Source: Paramarasmius palmivorus (Eukaryota > Basidiomycota > Agaricomycetes > Agaricales > Marasmiaceae). From it: a stretch of DNA of 64,000 nucleotides. The notes beneath the pieces are model-generated. The model did no database searches. It saw nothing but the letters and a program-made list of their open reading frames with translations, and had not been told where the DNA came from. The stretch is from assembly GCA_037176845.1 (NCBI GenBank), contig JAYKXP010000205.1, positions 1 through 64,000 of the forward strand, written 5' to 3'. A program made the position numbers and the translations under genes. Shown here in pieces: positions 26,542 through 38,583 of the stretch (its first letter is position 1; each line of letters opens with the position of its first letter).

Positions 26542-28312
26542 TCAATCCAACAACTCAATTCGGTAGATCAGCACCGCATGGCAACCAGTACCAGGGTGAA
26601 ACACCACAACGACGATCTCCTTTTTCATGTCCACCCTTTTCCATTCCTCCAGCAGTTCCCTCCTTTTGTCCTCCCCATGTTTACACGTCTCCGATATCAC
26701 AGACAATGCTTTCAGAGCTTCCTTTGCCGTCTGCGGAGTCACTTGGGCTGGGTATAGACGATAATCGACGCAGGCAATGATAGCGTTTTGACGAGGATTG
26801 GTACCTATCTCTGCTCTGGCTTTTTCATGTAACAGCTTGCGACGGTAGTTGGAGAAATAGGGTTTAAGGGAGTGTTTGATAAGAGCTTTGTCGTAGGGAG
26901 ATAGCCGATACTGCATTGCTGTTTTTCCAAGCACATGTTAGCCCAGACTCCTGACGAAGAAGAGAGTAGTGTTTACCAAGCTGTCTTGTGAGATCTTTAC
27001 ATTCGTGAGAATGTTTGGCTTTCCAGTCAGCCTTCTGACATTGAGCACTACAATACACGCCCAACTGGCAGCTCGAGCACCTCTGGTACCTCACGCGACT
27101 GTCTTTCGATCGTGTTGGGTCCGGACACTAAACATGTCTAAGTAGAATCAAGAGAATCCGAGCAATAAAACGTACATTCAAATTAACGCAGCCGGACTCT
27201 CGCTCGAAATGACGCCTCGAGTCTGCAAACAGGGAGGCGGAGCGAATGACTTGAATGAAGGCTGCCCGGAACGGATGATTTCGGTCAATAATGTGAGCCT
27301 CCAATCCACGTTTTCGCAGCCCTTCCAATTTCGGAATGCAGCGGATGACCACCGAGCGAAAAACCAGTAATGGCATCATTGCAAGTAATGCCTCTGCACA
27401 AAGCTTTACCAAGTCATGATCCTTATCCACCAAATGTAAGGCATTCCACATTGATAGAACGATTTTGTTGTCGAGGGAGTCGACTAGCCACATATGACCG
27501 TGGGACCAGGATCCCTTGGACATATGACAACACAATTCCAAGCACAGGAGCAGTCCTTCACGGTCCATTGAGGCCAAACTAGCTCTATTGGGTAGCGACG
27601 CGAGGTCGAACATGGTTCGTCCAAGCCATTTCACAAGCCCGTGTTCAAGTAGAGGATGAAGAAAGTGTTGATCATTCCCGGAGACGAGGATCTGGATGTA
27701 TCGAAGGGCAACGAAGAAGGGCATAGTGTCGAAGCCCGAACGAATATTAGAACCGAGGAGTCGTTGGTTTAGCATAACGAGGTAACGGATGGCGTTGAGT
27801 GGAATATTGTAGTCGCTGATTGAGAGGAATATAACGATCATATTCTCTTCAACCATGGTGGTCATCAACGTCATAAAAATCGGGACAAAGTGGGAGCTTT
27901 GGGTCGCATTCAAGTGAACAGATAGCTTAACCAGGAGTGGTAGTAAACCAGGAGTGGATGCATACGCTTTCTCGCGATCCCCAACCTGACCGAATTCTAG
28001 GGCGAGAATTTCGGAAGCTGCCAGTATATTACGTCCGAGTGACATGACCTGCGTGCACAGGGTCTCAGGGATCTCCGAGAACGCGTATGTTTGAATGAAG
28101 AGGTAAACCCATTGGCAGGCTTTGCTCCAGTTTGCCTTGAGCAATTGTACCAGCATAGGGTTTCTGGAGATGGAATCTGCGGAAATAAGAATGCTCAGTG
28201 CCTCCAATATATTGAGGTGAGCCGTGGGCGATGGATCGAGACTCGCTGGAATTGGTGTCGAGAGCATCTTCGCGATGTGTTTAGCCTCGGCTTGACGGTT
28301 CAGACGATTCAT
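26542..28312 (-). CDS. MYND zinc-finger protein (copy 2)
   Basis: Exons 27176-28312, 26977-27127 and 26542-26918 give 554 residues with the same intron positions as copy 1. The helical N-terminal part shows YDVPLNAVRYL in copy 1 and YNIPLNAIRYL here, and ESLDNRM against DSLDNKI. The MYND finger runs GCVNLN-CPDP, then CSSCQLGVYCSAQCQKADW, KHSHEC. The C-terminal domain has ACVDYRLYPAQ and GTGCHAVLIYR. The start at 28312 opens just after an AG (ATCTAG), so an additional 5' exon is possible, but none was found. It is a likely adaptor or regulatory protein; no enzymatic domain is visible. Confidence 0.82.
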
Positions 28313-28867
28313 GTCCTAGATAAAGTTTGATTAGTTAGAACATTCCGTTCTTTATACGCAACAAACCCTTCCTTTGTCGCCTACAGAAACTTGACGTGGA
28401 GCAAACGTGGAGGTTGTGTTCAAGAAACTGGTAGTCACATGCAAGGTTGAACTTGATCGGCATTCTCGGAGATTATCGGCTTTCGGATATAAGCACAAAA
28501 CAACGGGTCTCTTTTTCTCAGCCTAGGGTTTACAATGAAGCCTAGACACGCGATATTCATTGCACCATATACAAATGTGCTACGCATAACTTTTGTAGGA
28601 CGAGGAATGTCGTTATAGGCGAGACAGATACTGGTACATTCCTGGCCTTGCGGCGATAATGGTAATCCGGGTTCGAATGCTGCATGGCCTACAGGAAATA
28701 TGAACAACATTGCTCGTGATGCAAAGACATCAACTCACAAACTTTCCATGTAACGAAGGTTGCTGGCGACTCAATCCCGACCGTCTGTAAAATTGAATCG
28801 ACTTCCAAACATGCGGCGAGCTTATATTTAGCACGAAACGTAAATCCTGGTAGAAGGAAGCCATATA
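28313..28867. other. Spacer between MYND copy 2 and glycosylase
   Basis: About 550 bp. A 91-codon minus-strand open frame (28435-28710) has no known motif. No gene is supported. Confidence 0.4.
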
Positions 28868-29776
28868 TTATGTCATTACCGACTTCAAGTCCTCGCCATC
28901 TTCAACGTTCTCCGCCTTTGTTCCTTTCCTGTACTCTTTCAGAATACAAGGCTCTCTCGATCCCGCCTTCTTGCATCCCTTGCATACCCGTCCATGCTGA
29001 ATCATCAACACATGAAGCCCGTACTTCACCTCATCCGGAACCCTTTTATCCAGATGTGCTTGAGCCATCACCCTATCCGCTTTCTCCGGTACCCATCCCA
29101 AAAACTTGCTCAACCGAAATACATGCGTATCCACCGCAAACGAATCCCTTCCCAAACAAAACAACAGCACACACGAAGCCGTTTTAGGACCCACACCATC
29201 ATACGCTATCAACTCATTCATGATCTCCTCATCCGACTTGTTCTGATCTGCGAGATGCTGTAATGAATATTTGCCATGTTTCTCTTTGATGGAGCCGAGA
29301 AGCTTCTGGATCGTCGCTGCCTTCTTGTTCGCCAATCCACCATGTCGTATAGCTTCTACTACCTTTGCCGTAGACGCTTCAGCGATAGCAGCAAAGTTGT
29401 GCTTCCCAAACGCTGTATCCAAGCTCGCCTTTGCACTAGACGAGTTCTTTCCCGATGTGTTCTGTGAGAGAATCACACCAATAAGCGAGTCAATGACGTT
29501 GTTCGTGCTGCCGCATGTTTGAGCCGAGTTGTTGGATGCTTTCGGGGGTAATCGGGAGCGTGCATGCTGTGGATGGGCTTTGGCGAGGACTTCATATACT
29601 GCATGAGCATCTTCAGGTGTGGGATGAGGAAACGTCGGATAGGGGGATTCGGATGAATATGAGGCGGCCAGGCGGAGTTTCTTTTCGCTATGAGAGGATT
29701 TAGACGGAGACGAAGGTATAGAAGACGAAAGACTTGGTGAACGACTTCGTTTTAAGCCAGCGCGAATAGAGGTCAT
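28868..29776 (-). CDS. HhH-GPD base-excision DNA glycosylase (endonuclease III-like)
   Basis: A single-exon, 302-residue protein predicted to remove damaged bases from DNA in the nucleus or mitochondrion. Residues 1-45 are Ser/Lys-rich and probably disordered. The fold follows, with LIGVILSQNTS, the helix-hairpin-helix LIAYDGVGPKTASC with the catalytic-type Lys, and FAVDTHVFR with the invariant Asp about 20 residues later. The end has CKGCKKAGSREPC. This is not the full C-x6-C-x2-C-x5-C iron-sulphur motif of endonuclease III, so the cluster is probably absent or altered. A Lys in the hairpin suggests bifunctional glycosylase/lyase activity by analogy with Nth. A broken 5' copy exists at 26245. 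Confidence 0.88.
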   Translation of the reverse strand: MTSIRAGLKRSRSPSLSSSIPSSPSKSSHSEKKLRLAASYSSESPYPTFPHPTPEDAHAVYEVLAKAHPQHARSRLPPKASNNSAQTCGSTNNVIDSLIGVILSQNTSGKNSSSAKASLDTAFGKHNFAAIAEASTAKVVEAIRHGGLANKKAATIQKLLGSIKEKHGKYSLQHLADQNKSDEEIMNELIAYDGVGPKTASCVLLFCLGRDSFAVDTHVFRLSKFLGWVPEKADRVMAQAHLDKRVPDEVKYGLHVLMIQHGRVCKGCKKAGSREPCILKEYRKGTKAENVEDGEDLKSVMT

Positions 29777-30962
29777 TGTGGTAGCGATTCAAGAAATAAA
29801 TTGTCACATGCTCACGCCACTGTGACCGAACGCGTCATCATGGAAAGTTTTCAAACTCCGTTCCGATCTGCAGCGTCTATCGTTAATCTCATTCACATTT
29901 TTCTGTGCCTGGACAGCGTGGAGTGCTATCTTCGAGGAGCAACGAGATATAATGCGTAACTCGAATGATCCTAGCGGATTTAGAGCAAAGAGGACATATT
30001 GTTTGTTGCTCGGTGCATACATTGATAGGTGTATGTGATGAGCAGCGTGGAGAATGAAGTAGGAGTACATGGAGCCAGGAACGCGGAGGGACAGACCCTT
30101 ACTATATGGGCATCTGGATGACTCGGAGAGCATGGCTTGTTGGCTCGATGATGGTGCGAGGGCATCGACGGGGTAGCGAAGAGGGAAGTGCAAAGAAGGC
30201 GAACGGAATGGATAATACGCCTTGGTGTTGTAAAGGGCGGATAACAGGACGCGAAAGTCGAGGAATGGTGAAAATCTTGCTACGAACGTCATGGATCCTG
30301 ACCGGCCTGACCAGTCACAAGAGGACACCATCAATACAGATTTCAAGCTTAACACAATGGAATAGCAACACGTACTGGTAGACCATGTCCAAAGAGCACT
30401 CTTCTCCAGCTCTTCTCTGTTTTCACCTCGGTTTGCACATCTCGAAACTCAAGCGATTTCAGGTGGTGTCTTCCGATAGCGTTGGTACTTTGCGAATACC
30501 ACGGCAGATGTCAAGGGGCAAGTTCACCTTGGATAATGGAGGAAAGCGAATGAGACAGGGAGGGACAGAGTAGATCACCGTTCGAGAAAGGTCTATTACG
30601 AGTCACTCCACGTGGCATGACTTTCATGGGTTTAGTGCATGTCAGCAGTTACGAGTGGACGCTTCCCCAGCGCCAAAGAAAGTTTCTAATTCCCGATGTA
30701 CCTTATGCAATTAGAAGGGCGGAACGGAACGCTACGTGTAGTACGACCCCTGCCCTGATCACCTTGGTCCACAGCAGGTTGCTAATATCTAATATCTAAT
30801 ACAGACGGACATGAATAACCTGGAACAAGTACGTTAATTGCATATCTCCAGCGGGTCGATACAATTTAGACGGGATAGGAGGAGCTTCAAAATATGGCCG
30901 TTTGCAGAATGGCTCATACACTAAATTAAATAACAAAAGAAGAACTTCAATTCATGTTACAG
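29777..30962. other. Spacer between glycosylase and F-box gene
   Basis: A minus-strand frame of about 180 codons (29804-30331) is open but has an unremarkable composition, no domain and no splice context; I do not call it a gene. Nothing else is seen. The region should hold the glycosylase promoter at its left edge. Confidence 0.35.
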
Positions 30963-32621
30963 CTAACGGCTGGAATTCACCACCGTAATAAGAATCTCCT
31001 TCGAATATTCTTCCAAATCTCGAAACAACCTTCCCTTAATGACGATCGAACGGATTTTAAGTCCCAGGAGAAATCCATCCTTGTTCGGCGGGGAGTACAG
31101 TTCTTCAGTGATATGAGGGCGCGGGAACGTGACTGAGTGTCTCATACACTTCTCGTGGATCCCAGGGTTTACCGATACTATGTTCTCGATGAGACAAATC
31201 AAATGAGCCAGCTGAGTTAGGTTCTAAACAAACCGCAAATAAGTATCACATTTCATACTTTGGTCAATCGGGCGACTCACCTCATTATCCCTCTTCATTA
31301 CCATATTATGTCTATCGATATCCATCCGCAAGCATCTAACCTGATTCTCGCACACGTAGAGCAGCTCGCGTAGAATGAAGACAGGATCCTGCAGAATCGG
31401 GTGTCCAGCAGGTACAACAGGTCCTGGATACGCGTGGATATTGGCAACGGATCTCAATACTGAGCAGCGACAACGAAGGGAATCCAAGCAGCGAACACGA
31501 ATGACGTCGTTGAACGTAGAGCGATGGAATGTCACGTAAGAAGACATCGAGAAAGTGTGCAACTTTGGAACGAGCACGTCACTCGTTTCCAATGTTCTGG
31601 GGAGTAGTGACCGCAAGAAATGATCTCCGACGTTTCCTGAGAGGTGGAGCTCCTCGATATTTGGTGTGTTATGGAGAATACGTAGGATTGTACGATCCAT
31701 CGGTGGGAAATCCTCTAAGGTGAGGCTAGAGATTCTGTTTAGGTCAATCGCCGCAGAGGCAATCAGACCGGCAGTCTCGTAATCCAGATGATGAATAGCC
31801 AAAACGCGAAGTGATTGAGTACCGGATAAGCCTGGCCAGTTATGCAAGGACAATCGCTCGAGTGTTGTTGGTAGATCGATGTGTCCGGCGGAACCCGAGT
31901 CGACAATCTTCGGGAGACGAAGATCTGTAAGCGACTTTGCTTTCACGAGTATGTCTCTCGTGTCAGCATAAGTCATATTGTTTCGACTGTCAATCTCCAG
32001 TGTCCGCAATCGAGGGATGTAGTGCAAAATCGACGAATACAAGTTGGGTATGTATACATCCCTGATATTTGGGAGATGCCCAAAGCACTCGTTGACAGCC
32101 GAGGCCGATTCGTGAACGTCCAAGTAACGAACTTCAAGCCGTTCCAGGTTCTTGAACATATTCGCGTTTTCTGTACCAAGTCCAAATCGCATGGCGGCCA
32201 CAAAAGTATGGGAAAGCGGGTTGGCTACGAATGAACGCCATTGCTCGGGTTTGGTGTTGAGAACCAGGGTTTTGCAAGCATGCGCAATCACCCGTGGCAG
32301 GTCAACCCATGCAGAAGAATTGTGGAGCAAGTACGATGGGAAGTCGAAGGAGATGTCGATGGGAAGTCCATTTGCGCGGCTCATGGCAAGTGGGAGCATA
32401 GAGTTGATCCTGGACATGGTTGCGGTGGCACCGTCAATGTGAACAGTGCGCCAAAGCTCAAAGGTTTCGGATGCGATTGTACGCCAACTGCGACTGACTT
32501 GAGTTAGAGTCCAGGGTGTGTCGTTGGGTGACAGAATTGTTTTGTCACAAGGACAGAAAATAAAGACTTCACGCAGAATCTCGGTGGGAAGTCGAGATAT
32601 GGGGGAATCTGTTTTTGACAT
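30963..32621 (-). CDS. F-box protein with leucine-rich-repeat-like region
   Basis: Two exons (31281-32621 and 30963-31223; 57-bp intron with donor GTGAGT) give 533 residues. The N-terminus has an F-box: ISRLPTEILREVFIFC, then WTLTQVSRSWRTIASETFELW (split here for length as two parts of one domain, residues about 8-60). The rest has repeated Leu/Ile-rich strands such as LERLSLHNW, LRVLAIHHL and IEELHLSGN, as in LRR-type F-box proteins of mushrooms. It would be the substrate-recognition part of an SCF ubiquitin ligase. The target is unknown. It lies between two members of the MYND family but is unrelated to them. Confidence 0.85.
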
Positions 32622-32925
32622 CTATTTCCAGAAGCTGCGCGTCAGACCAAGCAGTAAAAGAAGAGTAAATACTCACGTTCAAGTGATTGAATGTAGGATG
32701 GAGATGGTAGAGACGTTCCCCCAGTTGTCTATTTATACAGTGCTGAACGTTAGCCGATGACATCGGGCAAGGACGGCGTGCCACAACCGTAATAGCAAAA
32801 TCCTCTTGTTTTTTCGGTCAATTGGGACAATTGGCGTGATGTGCCACACTAATGATATCACAATGCTTGTTTTCGTGATCAGCGTTGTGTCACAATAGCT
32901 GAGTTATTAAATGCTCCGAGATCAG

Positions 32926-34020
32926 CTATGAATTTTCGGCACTGTTGGTACTGAAATTGACCTCCAGTTCAAGGTCTAAGAAAGGATGTTTTGAACCGCA
33001 ACCGGAGGACTTACACGTCGTTTCACGAATCCACTCTTGTTCAAATCGTTCCCTACATTGCACATGTTGTGACGCCAAGGCAGAGACCCAGCTTGCCGCT
33101 TTCCCAAAAGGATGAGGCTCGTCAGGGACCCCTCGCTTCTTTATGCCTTCTAGTTTAGGAAGAAATCGATACGTGATCGACCGAAAGATCAAGAACGGCT
33201 ACATCGCGAAGATTGACTCGCCATACTCCTTCGCTAAATGATACTTCGCATTTCTCTTCTTTTGGTCCAGGATGCAACGTTTTTTACATTGATAACATTG
33301 TCGAGGGAATCGGCTAGCCACGTATGTCCCTCTCCCCACATTTCGCAGCATATGACCAGGCTTAAACGCGGAGATCTTGCGGGAGTATGAAGCAAGGCAG
33401 ATCATCGTCCGTGCGAGCTAGGTTGGTAGATCATGACAAAGAAAGGACCAGAGAAATCGCGACTCCAGGCCCGAGAGGAGAATGCGGATTAAGAGTAAAG
33501 CACACAACTCGTTTCGAGATATGAGTGAGGTGCTGGCTGATGGCGATGAGGTAGTTGATGGCGTTAAGCGGGAGGTCATACTCGTTTATCGTGATGACCG
33601 TGACGAGGATATTCTTGTCGGAGATCACACTCCTCAGCGTCATGAAAATAGCGGGAAGTATAGGCTCTTCGCAGCGTTGAGATGAACGGCTACCCTGATG
33701 AGAAGCGGTATCAGGTCTGGTGCTACGGTGTATGCATTTTGTCGACTTCGCGCGAGACCTAAAATTGGAAAGACTGAGGAATGTAGTACACCGTGTCCAA
33801 TGGTGATCACATCCGTGTATGTCCTGAGGGATATCGATAAACGCGTACGTGCGAAGGAAGAGATACGCCCATTGGCACGTGTTTTTTCCAATTAGCCTTG
33901 AGGACTTTGGATAATAGAGGACTCATTTTGCGATATTAGGGGTCAAGAAGGGTGCTCAAGGAGTCGATTATGCTGAGATAGCTCGTGGGTGATTGATCTA
34001 AGAATTGTGGAACTGGCCTC
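32926..34020 (-). pseudogene. Third MYND-family copy, decayed
   Basis: Scattered frames match the two MYND genes: PVPQFLDQSPTSYLSIIDSL near 34000 (compare PIPAHLEPLLP in copy 1), NEYDLPLNAINYLI near 33570, and FRSITYRFLPKLEGIKKRG near 33170. The end reaches CKSSGCGSKHP, where the zinc finger should begin, and then stops. Frame shifts and stops separate the pieces, and the central region is shortened. It cannot make the full protein. Confidence 0.78.
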
Positions 34021-34059
34021 GGCCTCGAGACGGTCAGAAGGTCTGAGCCTCCGGCTTTC

Positions 34060-37000
34060 CATTTTCCAGTTCCGTCACGTGTAGGGGTGTTCGGCGATTA
34101 CCGGTGTCTACTGACGCGTCCCTCAGCATCTCGCTCACCTGGTCCAGTCATCAAGCACAGAAACTTGTCCAAGATGGATGTATTGGTGTGTTGTGAAGGG
34201 AAGGAGTGTAGCGGGCCAATATGTCTTCTATGTGCGTCATCATTACCTCCAATTTGACCCAGTACTTACCCTGTCTTACTCTAGTGTCGTCTAATACTGC
34301 AAGGTGTATTTATCCTGCTGCCTGCACTGTCACTAGTACCCATTATCGGCCTCCAACACCTCTGAGTCATCCGCCTGTCGAACGATTATGCTGAGCAGAC
34401 GCGAGATCCTTCCGTCACACACCCATACCACACTGACTCATGCGCCTTCTTTCACCTGGTGCCAGTAATACTCGCATGCGTCAGTCATGAACTACTTTCG
34501 ACAACGAAGAACAAGGTCCATCCTTATCACCTCCATCATCACCCCTTGTACCAACATTAGCAACTACCTACATCACCGTCTCCAACTACCACGACGTTCA
34601 CCTAGGGTAGGAAAAGGGGGGTATCACTCGGTGACTGGGTGTAATGTGGATGGCGCATGCATATTTAGGGTGTCATTATCAAAATGCCAGGCACTTATCA
34701 AGAACGAGAAAGGCGAGACGTGGTAACAGCAGGAAAGGAGTCAGGCAGAGTTTGCCCTCTTGGTACACTGTATCGACTATATCACTGTCTATACATCTAC
34801 TAAATGTATACTTTTATATTCTAAATAATTTCTTCGCCATTAATATTCTTTGCTCATAAAAGCTAGTGAAGTTTTGAGACAGCCGTGCGGAGGATGGATG
34901 CACAGTCACAATCTCTGCATCATCCCTTGCTCTCATGCTCTCTTACGCTTCTGTTTCTTTGGTAGAAAAACATTAACGATAAACCTGCTATGGACCGACC
35001 TCGAAAAAATTAAAGACCAAATTCTGAAGTGCGAAATGCTAGCGCCTGATGGCACGTGCCAAAACTGGAAAAAAACTGGAAACTGGAAACTGTAAATCCC
35101 AAGACCCAGACAATCTCGAGACGGTGGAGTAGGGGGTCTGGGCCATGAGCCTGCCCTAGAGTAGTCACATGACCATAGTTTCCATAGGTTTTCCCATGTA
35201 CGTAGCGTAGATTCACCTCATCCTAGCATTTTGCCTCGGGCACTGCGCTAGCCTGACCGCCGACCCACTCCAACGGTTGTAAGTGGTGTGATCCATGTCT
35301 ACAGATGGTTTTGAACTAAGTGTTCTGCGGTTCAGATGGGTTGAATCTTACCGCGATTGGTGGCCTGACTGCTGACGCAGAGGGCAAGTATCCGCAGTTC
35401 AAAACGTAGATCTGTTTGCTAATGTCTAGTTGGGTAGCCGCTGTTATCGACGGTCTAGGCGATACTGATTGCTGGTGGGGAAGGAGTTCTATGATTGCTG
35501 GATTCCAATAGACGCGTTCTAATCAGTAGGTGACTGCATATCCGCAACGGTAGTGAGTATTACTTACCATGTCCCCCGTCTATCTATACCGTTTAACCCC
35601 ACTAGCAGCGATTTCGTCATCCTCCCAGTCCTTCTGCGCCCACAGCTACCACTTTTGTTAACAACGGCATGCTCCAATGCGTGATGGAAGTACAAGGAAA
35701 GGAGCTGCATGTCCAACAGTACGTGTACCGTACTCCTAAGGAGATGTTCAAGTCAGCGTTCATTGTTTGTACATATACAGTACGTACCTGAAAAATAGCC
35801 CACAATGTCCCCATCTCCTCTGCCCCTAAAATCCCCCCCTGCGGCGGCTGCTCTCTTTACGAGGCCACAGAGCCAATCTTATCATCGCTTGTGTGCATGC
35901 TGTAGGCCACGAAAGTTGTGGGATGAATCGGTATCCATAATCCATCTTCATCGCCGTCATGTACCAAAGTAGCTGAAGATAGTTATAGGGTGTAAATTCG
36001 AGGTGGTCTTGCGTGTAAGGGAAAGAGCATCGTTGGAGTTATGATATCGTGTCTGGCTGAGTAGTTGGGGACGCCGTTCCTTTGCCTTGCCTCGAAATGA
36101 TTGAGGAAAGGAAAGAGCACTCGGAAACGGGGGTCAAACCTCAGCGCCGCCACTCGATCTAGCACCTCTTTGATTTAAATGGGCGTTACTTTAGGGTGGA
36201 GTCGGCCATGGTGTATCTAGCCTTCAGTACTGCTTGACCTGTATTACAAGGGACAGTGAAGTGTCTTGTTAGTAAAAAAAAAAAGTCAAGAGAGCATTTT
36301 GAGCATTTTGACATGAAGTACTCGAGAGTGAACCAGGTCTGGGCTTCCTTCAGGATGGTATGTCGTTTGCATTTAGAGGTACGGTCGTCGTGGAAGAAAA
36401 AAAAGTAGCCAGCCCACGTGCCAACAGTGTGCCGATTACCTTCCGGAAGATTTCCCACCCTCTGTCATTGCGCCGGTCAAATAGCCGAGCAGGAACCGTA
36501 GCTAGCTTCATGAATGACGCCACCGTTGTCAAGTACTAAGTACTAAGTGCCGAATCCAAATGACTAGAGTACAGCCGTCGGTTGATGCACCCACTCGTCC
36601 GCGCCGCAAGCTAGTCTTTTTTCATGGTTAAGACAGTGACTTACTAGCTAGAAAACACCAGGTTTTTTGGCTTGGATTACTAGCAATACAGGTTAAGGTC
36701 AAACGTTCGGTATCAAAGCAAACTGATGCAATAATGGATGGTTTATCGAGCGCACCGAGCGCTCTACATTTATTCAATATTGATTACATGTGGCGTGGAC
36801 TAGTGGTGGAGACGTTACCCCAACTCTCATCGGATTGGTGCGTGCCATTACGAGTATATCGCGGGAAACAATTTAGTCTAAACTCCAAGCTGTTTTTTAC
36901 TAGCTAGACTACAATTGATGGGCGCCCCGCATGGCCTCTGTATTACGCTACTTGAATATGAAAAGCGGAAATACATCTTGTCACAGCTATTTGAGTTCGC

Positions 37001-37167
37001 TTCGATTATACTCCAATCGTTGATCCTAGAACGTCCACTACATTCTATATGTCATTAGAGTCGGTCAAAAGTGAGCATTAATGATCCGATTGAGAGTGCT
37101 CATTTGCGACATAGCAATCCAATATAAATACCGCGAGCCTTCGAGCTTGAAGGGCAATAGCTCAAGG
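34060..37167. other. 3.1 kb without a recognisable gene
   Basis: No domain, transposon end or RNA gene recognised. Minor features: short ACTGGAAA-type tandem repeats at 35061-35093, an A12 run near 36273, AAGTACT repeats near 36531-36546, and a 12-bp sequence TTACTAGCTAGA occurring near 36641 and 36897. Confidence 0.4.
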
Positions 37168-38583
37168 ATGTCGAAGTCCTTAGTTTTCAAAGATACTATG
37201 ACAGGCTCAGCAGTCTCACTCTACATAGTCGTCTTAGGGGGTATGTTTCTGGGTTCTCATCAAATCTCAAGTCCCTAACACTCATCTTGCATAGATGACT
37301 TCTTGCTATATGGTAAATTTCAAGCTCTCTTATCCACGTCAACCACCAGCTGACGCGCTGATCCAAGGCACATTTACGATCCTTTTCGTGTTTGGTTTAT
37401 ATGTTATCCTCACCCAAAAACGTGGGAAATACCGAATGCAATGCTTCCTGTCATCTACTTTATACCTAGGTGGCAACATGTAGTCTGATCGTCCACATGA
37501 TCTATCTCCAAAAAAGGCGATCATGAAAAAGAACGACAGGCAAGCGTGAGGACTGAGTTCTGGAATGGATAGACAGGTCACTAACGCAATTGTCTTGTAG
37601 TCAAACCATGATTCGAAAAACTTGTGTTTATCTGTCCAAGTACGCATCATTATCTTTATATGGGGGGTCAATACTAACTCTTTACACCTCGAGTATGATA
37701 GTCGATAGTATGATGGTAATAATTCACACTCCCGACCTAACGTGAACGTTTCGCTGAAAGAAATTAGATTTCACGTTGCTATATGGTCTGGGGGAGGTGT
37801 TGGAGGATTGTCGTAATTCCCATTGTACTATGTGTAACAAATCAGAGTGCGTATAGTTGTTGCAAACCATTCAGTGTACCAGCCACTTACCGATACTTCT
37901 TTGCTAGTACTTGCGATAGTTGTGCTATCCGTAGAGTCTCAAAACAAGGACTTTCTTGTGGGATATTACATGCACTGCGCAAGTTATCTGTACACTGCTA
38001 TGACCAATTTGGTTTTAACGGGACTCATCTGTGCGTAATAAGCACTGTATCCCGCCCTTGAAACCAGTTGATCAACTTGGAATAGGCACGCGTATAATTT
38101 ACATCAAACGCCGGACTTGAAGCAGTTCTGGAACCCGGTTAAAAGTATGTACAAGCTTGTGCCTAATTACCACGTATGTTTTTCTCGTCATATTGCGTAT
38201 CCTGAGCTTTCGTATATGATCATCAATTCCCATCAGCGCTGAGTCAGGTGTCATATATGTGCTTTCATTCGTTGCATATACGGCGGCAAGTCTTTCACAT
38301 GTAGATCCGTCGTCGACCATGGGAATTGCGTTGGAAGTGCTACAGAGCTCGCTCAATCAAACAGCTGTGAGTTTGCGGGTATTTCGGTTCAAATTCATGG
38401 ATTTACAAGTTCCTGTAGGGAATCTCGCAGACGTTGATCGTCGTAAGGATAGCATTAGGTGTCAGTGTTTCCACTGTAGACGATGAAGCAAGTGTGGCGA
38501 TTAGGGACATTGACAAGTCGCGAGAGCCCTTTGATACCGTCATACCCTTGGACCGTGTTCTTGTGATTGGGCGGGAGAAATAG
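37168..38583 (+). pseudogene. Seven-helix membrane protein gene, probably frameshifted
   Basis: Segments in order resemble the multi-helix membrane proteins common in mushrooms. They are a first exon MSKSLVFKDTMTGSAVSLYI, a tiny exon DDFLLYG, an exon GTFTILFVFGLYVILTQ, YMVWGRCWRIVVIPIVLC (about 37780), a helix LLVLAIVVLSVES, LSFVAYTAASLS, and a last exon TLIVVRIALGVSVS ending at 38583. A one-base shift is needed near 37475, where LYLG is followed by a stop although VATCSLIVHMIYL continues in the next frame. The remaining exon joins are unclear. The organisation parallels the intact gene at 43508. Confidence 0.55.

Noticed and set aside
28640..28680. Possible tRNA B box (GGTTCGAATG) near 28669
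   Set aside because: The box is imperfect, and no cloverleaf or A box could be built around it.
29804..30331. Minus-strand frame of about 180 codons beside the glycosylase
   Set aside because: No domain, no repeat, odd composition and no paralogue; open length alone is not enough.
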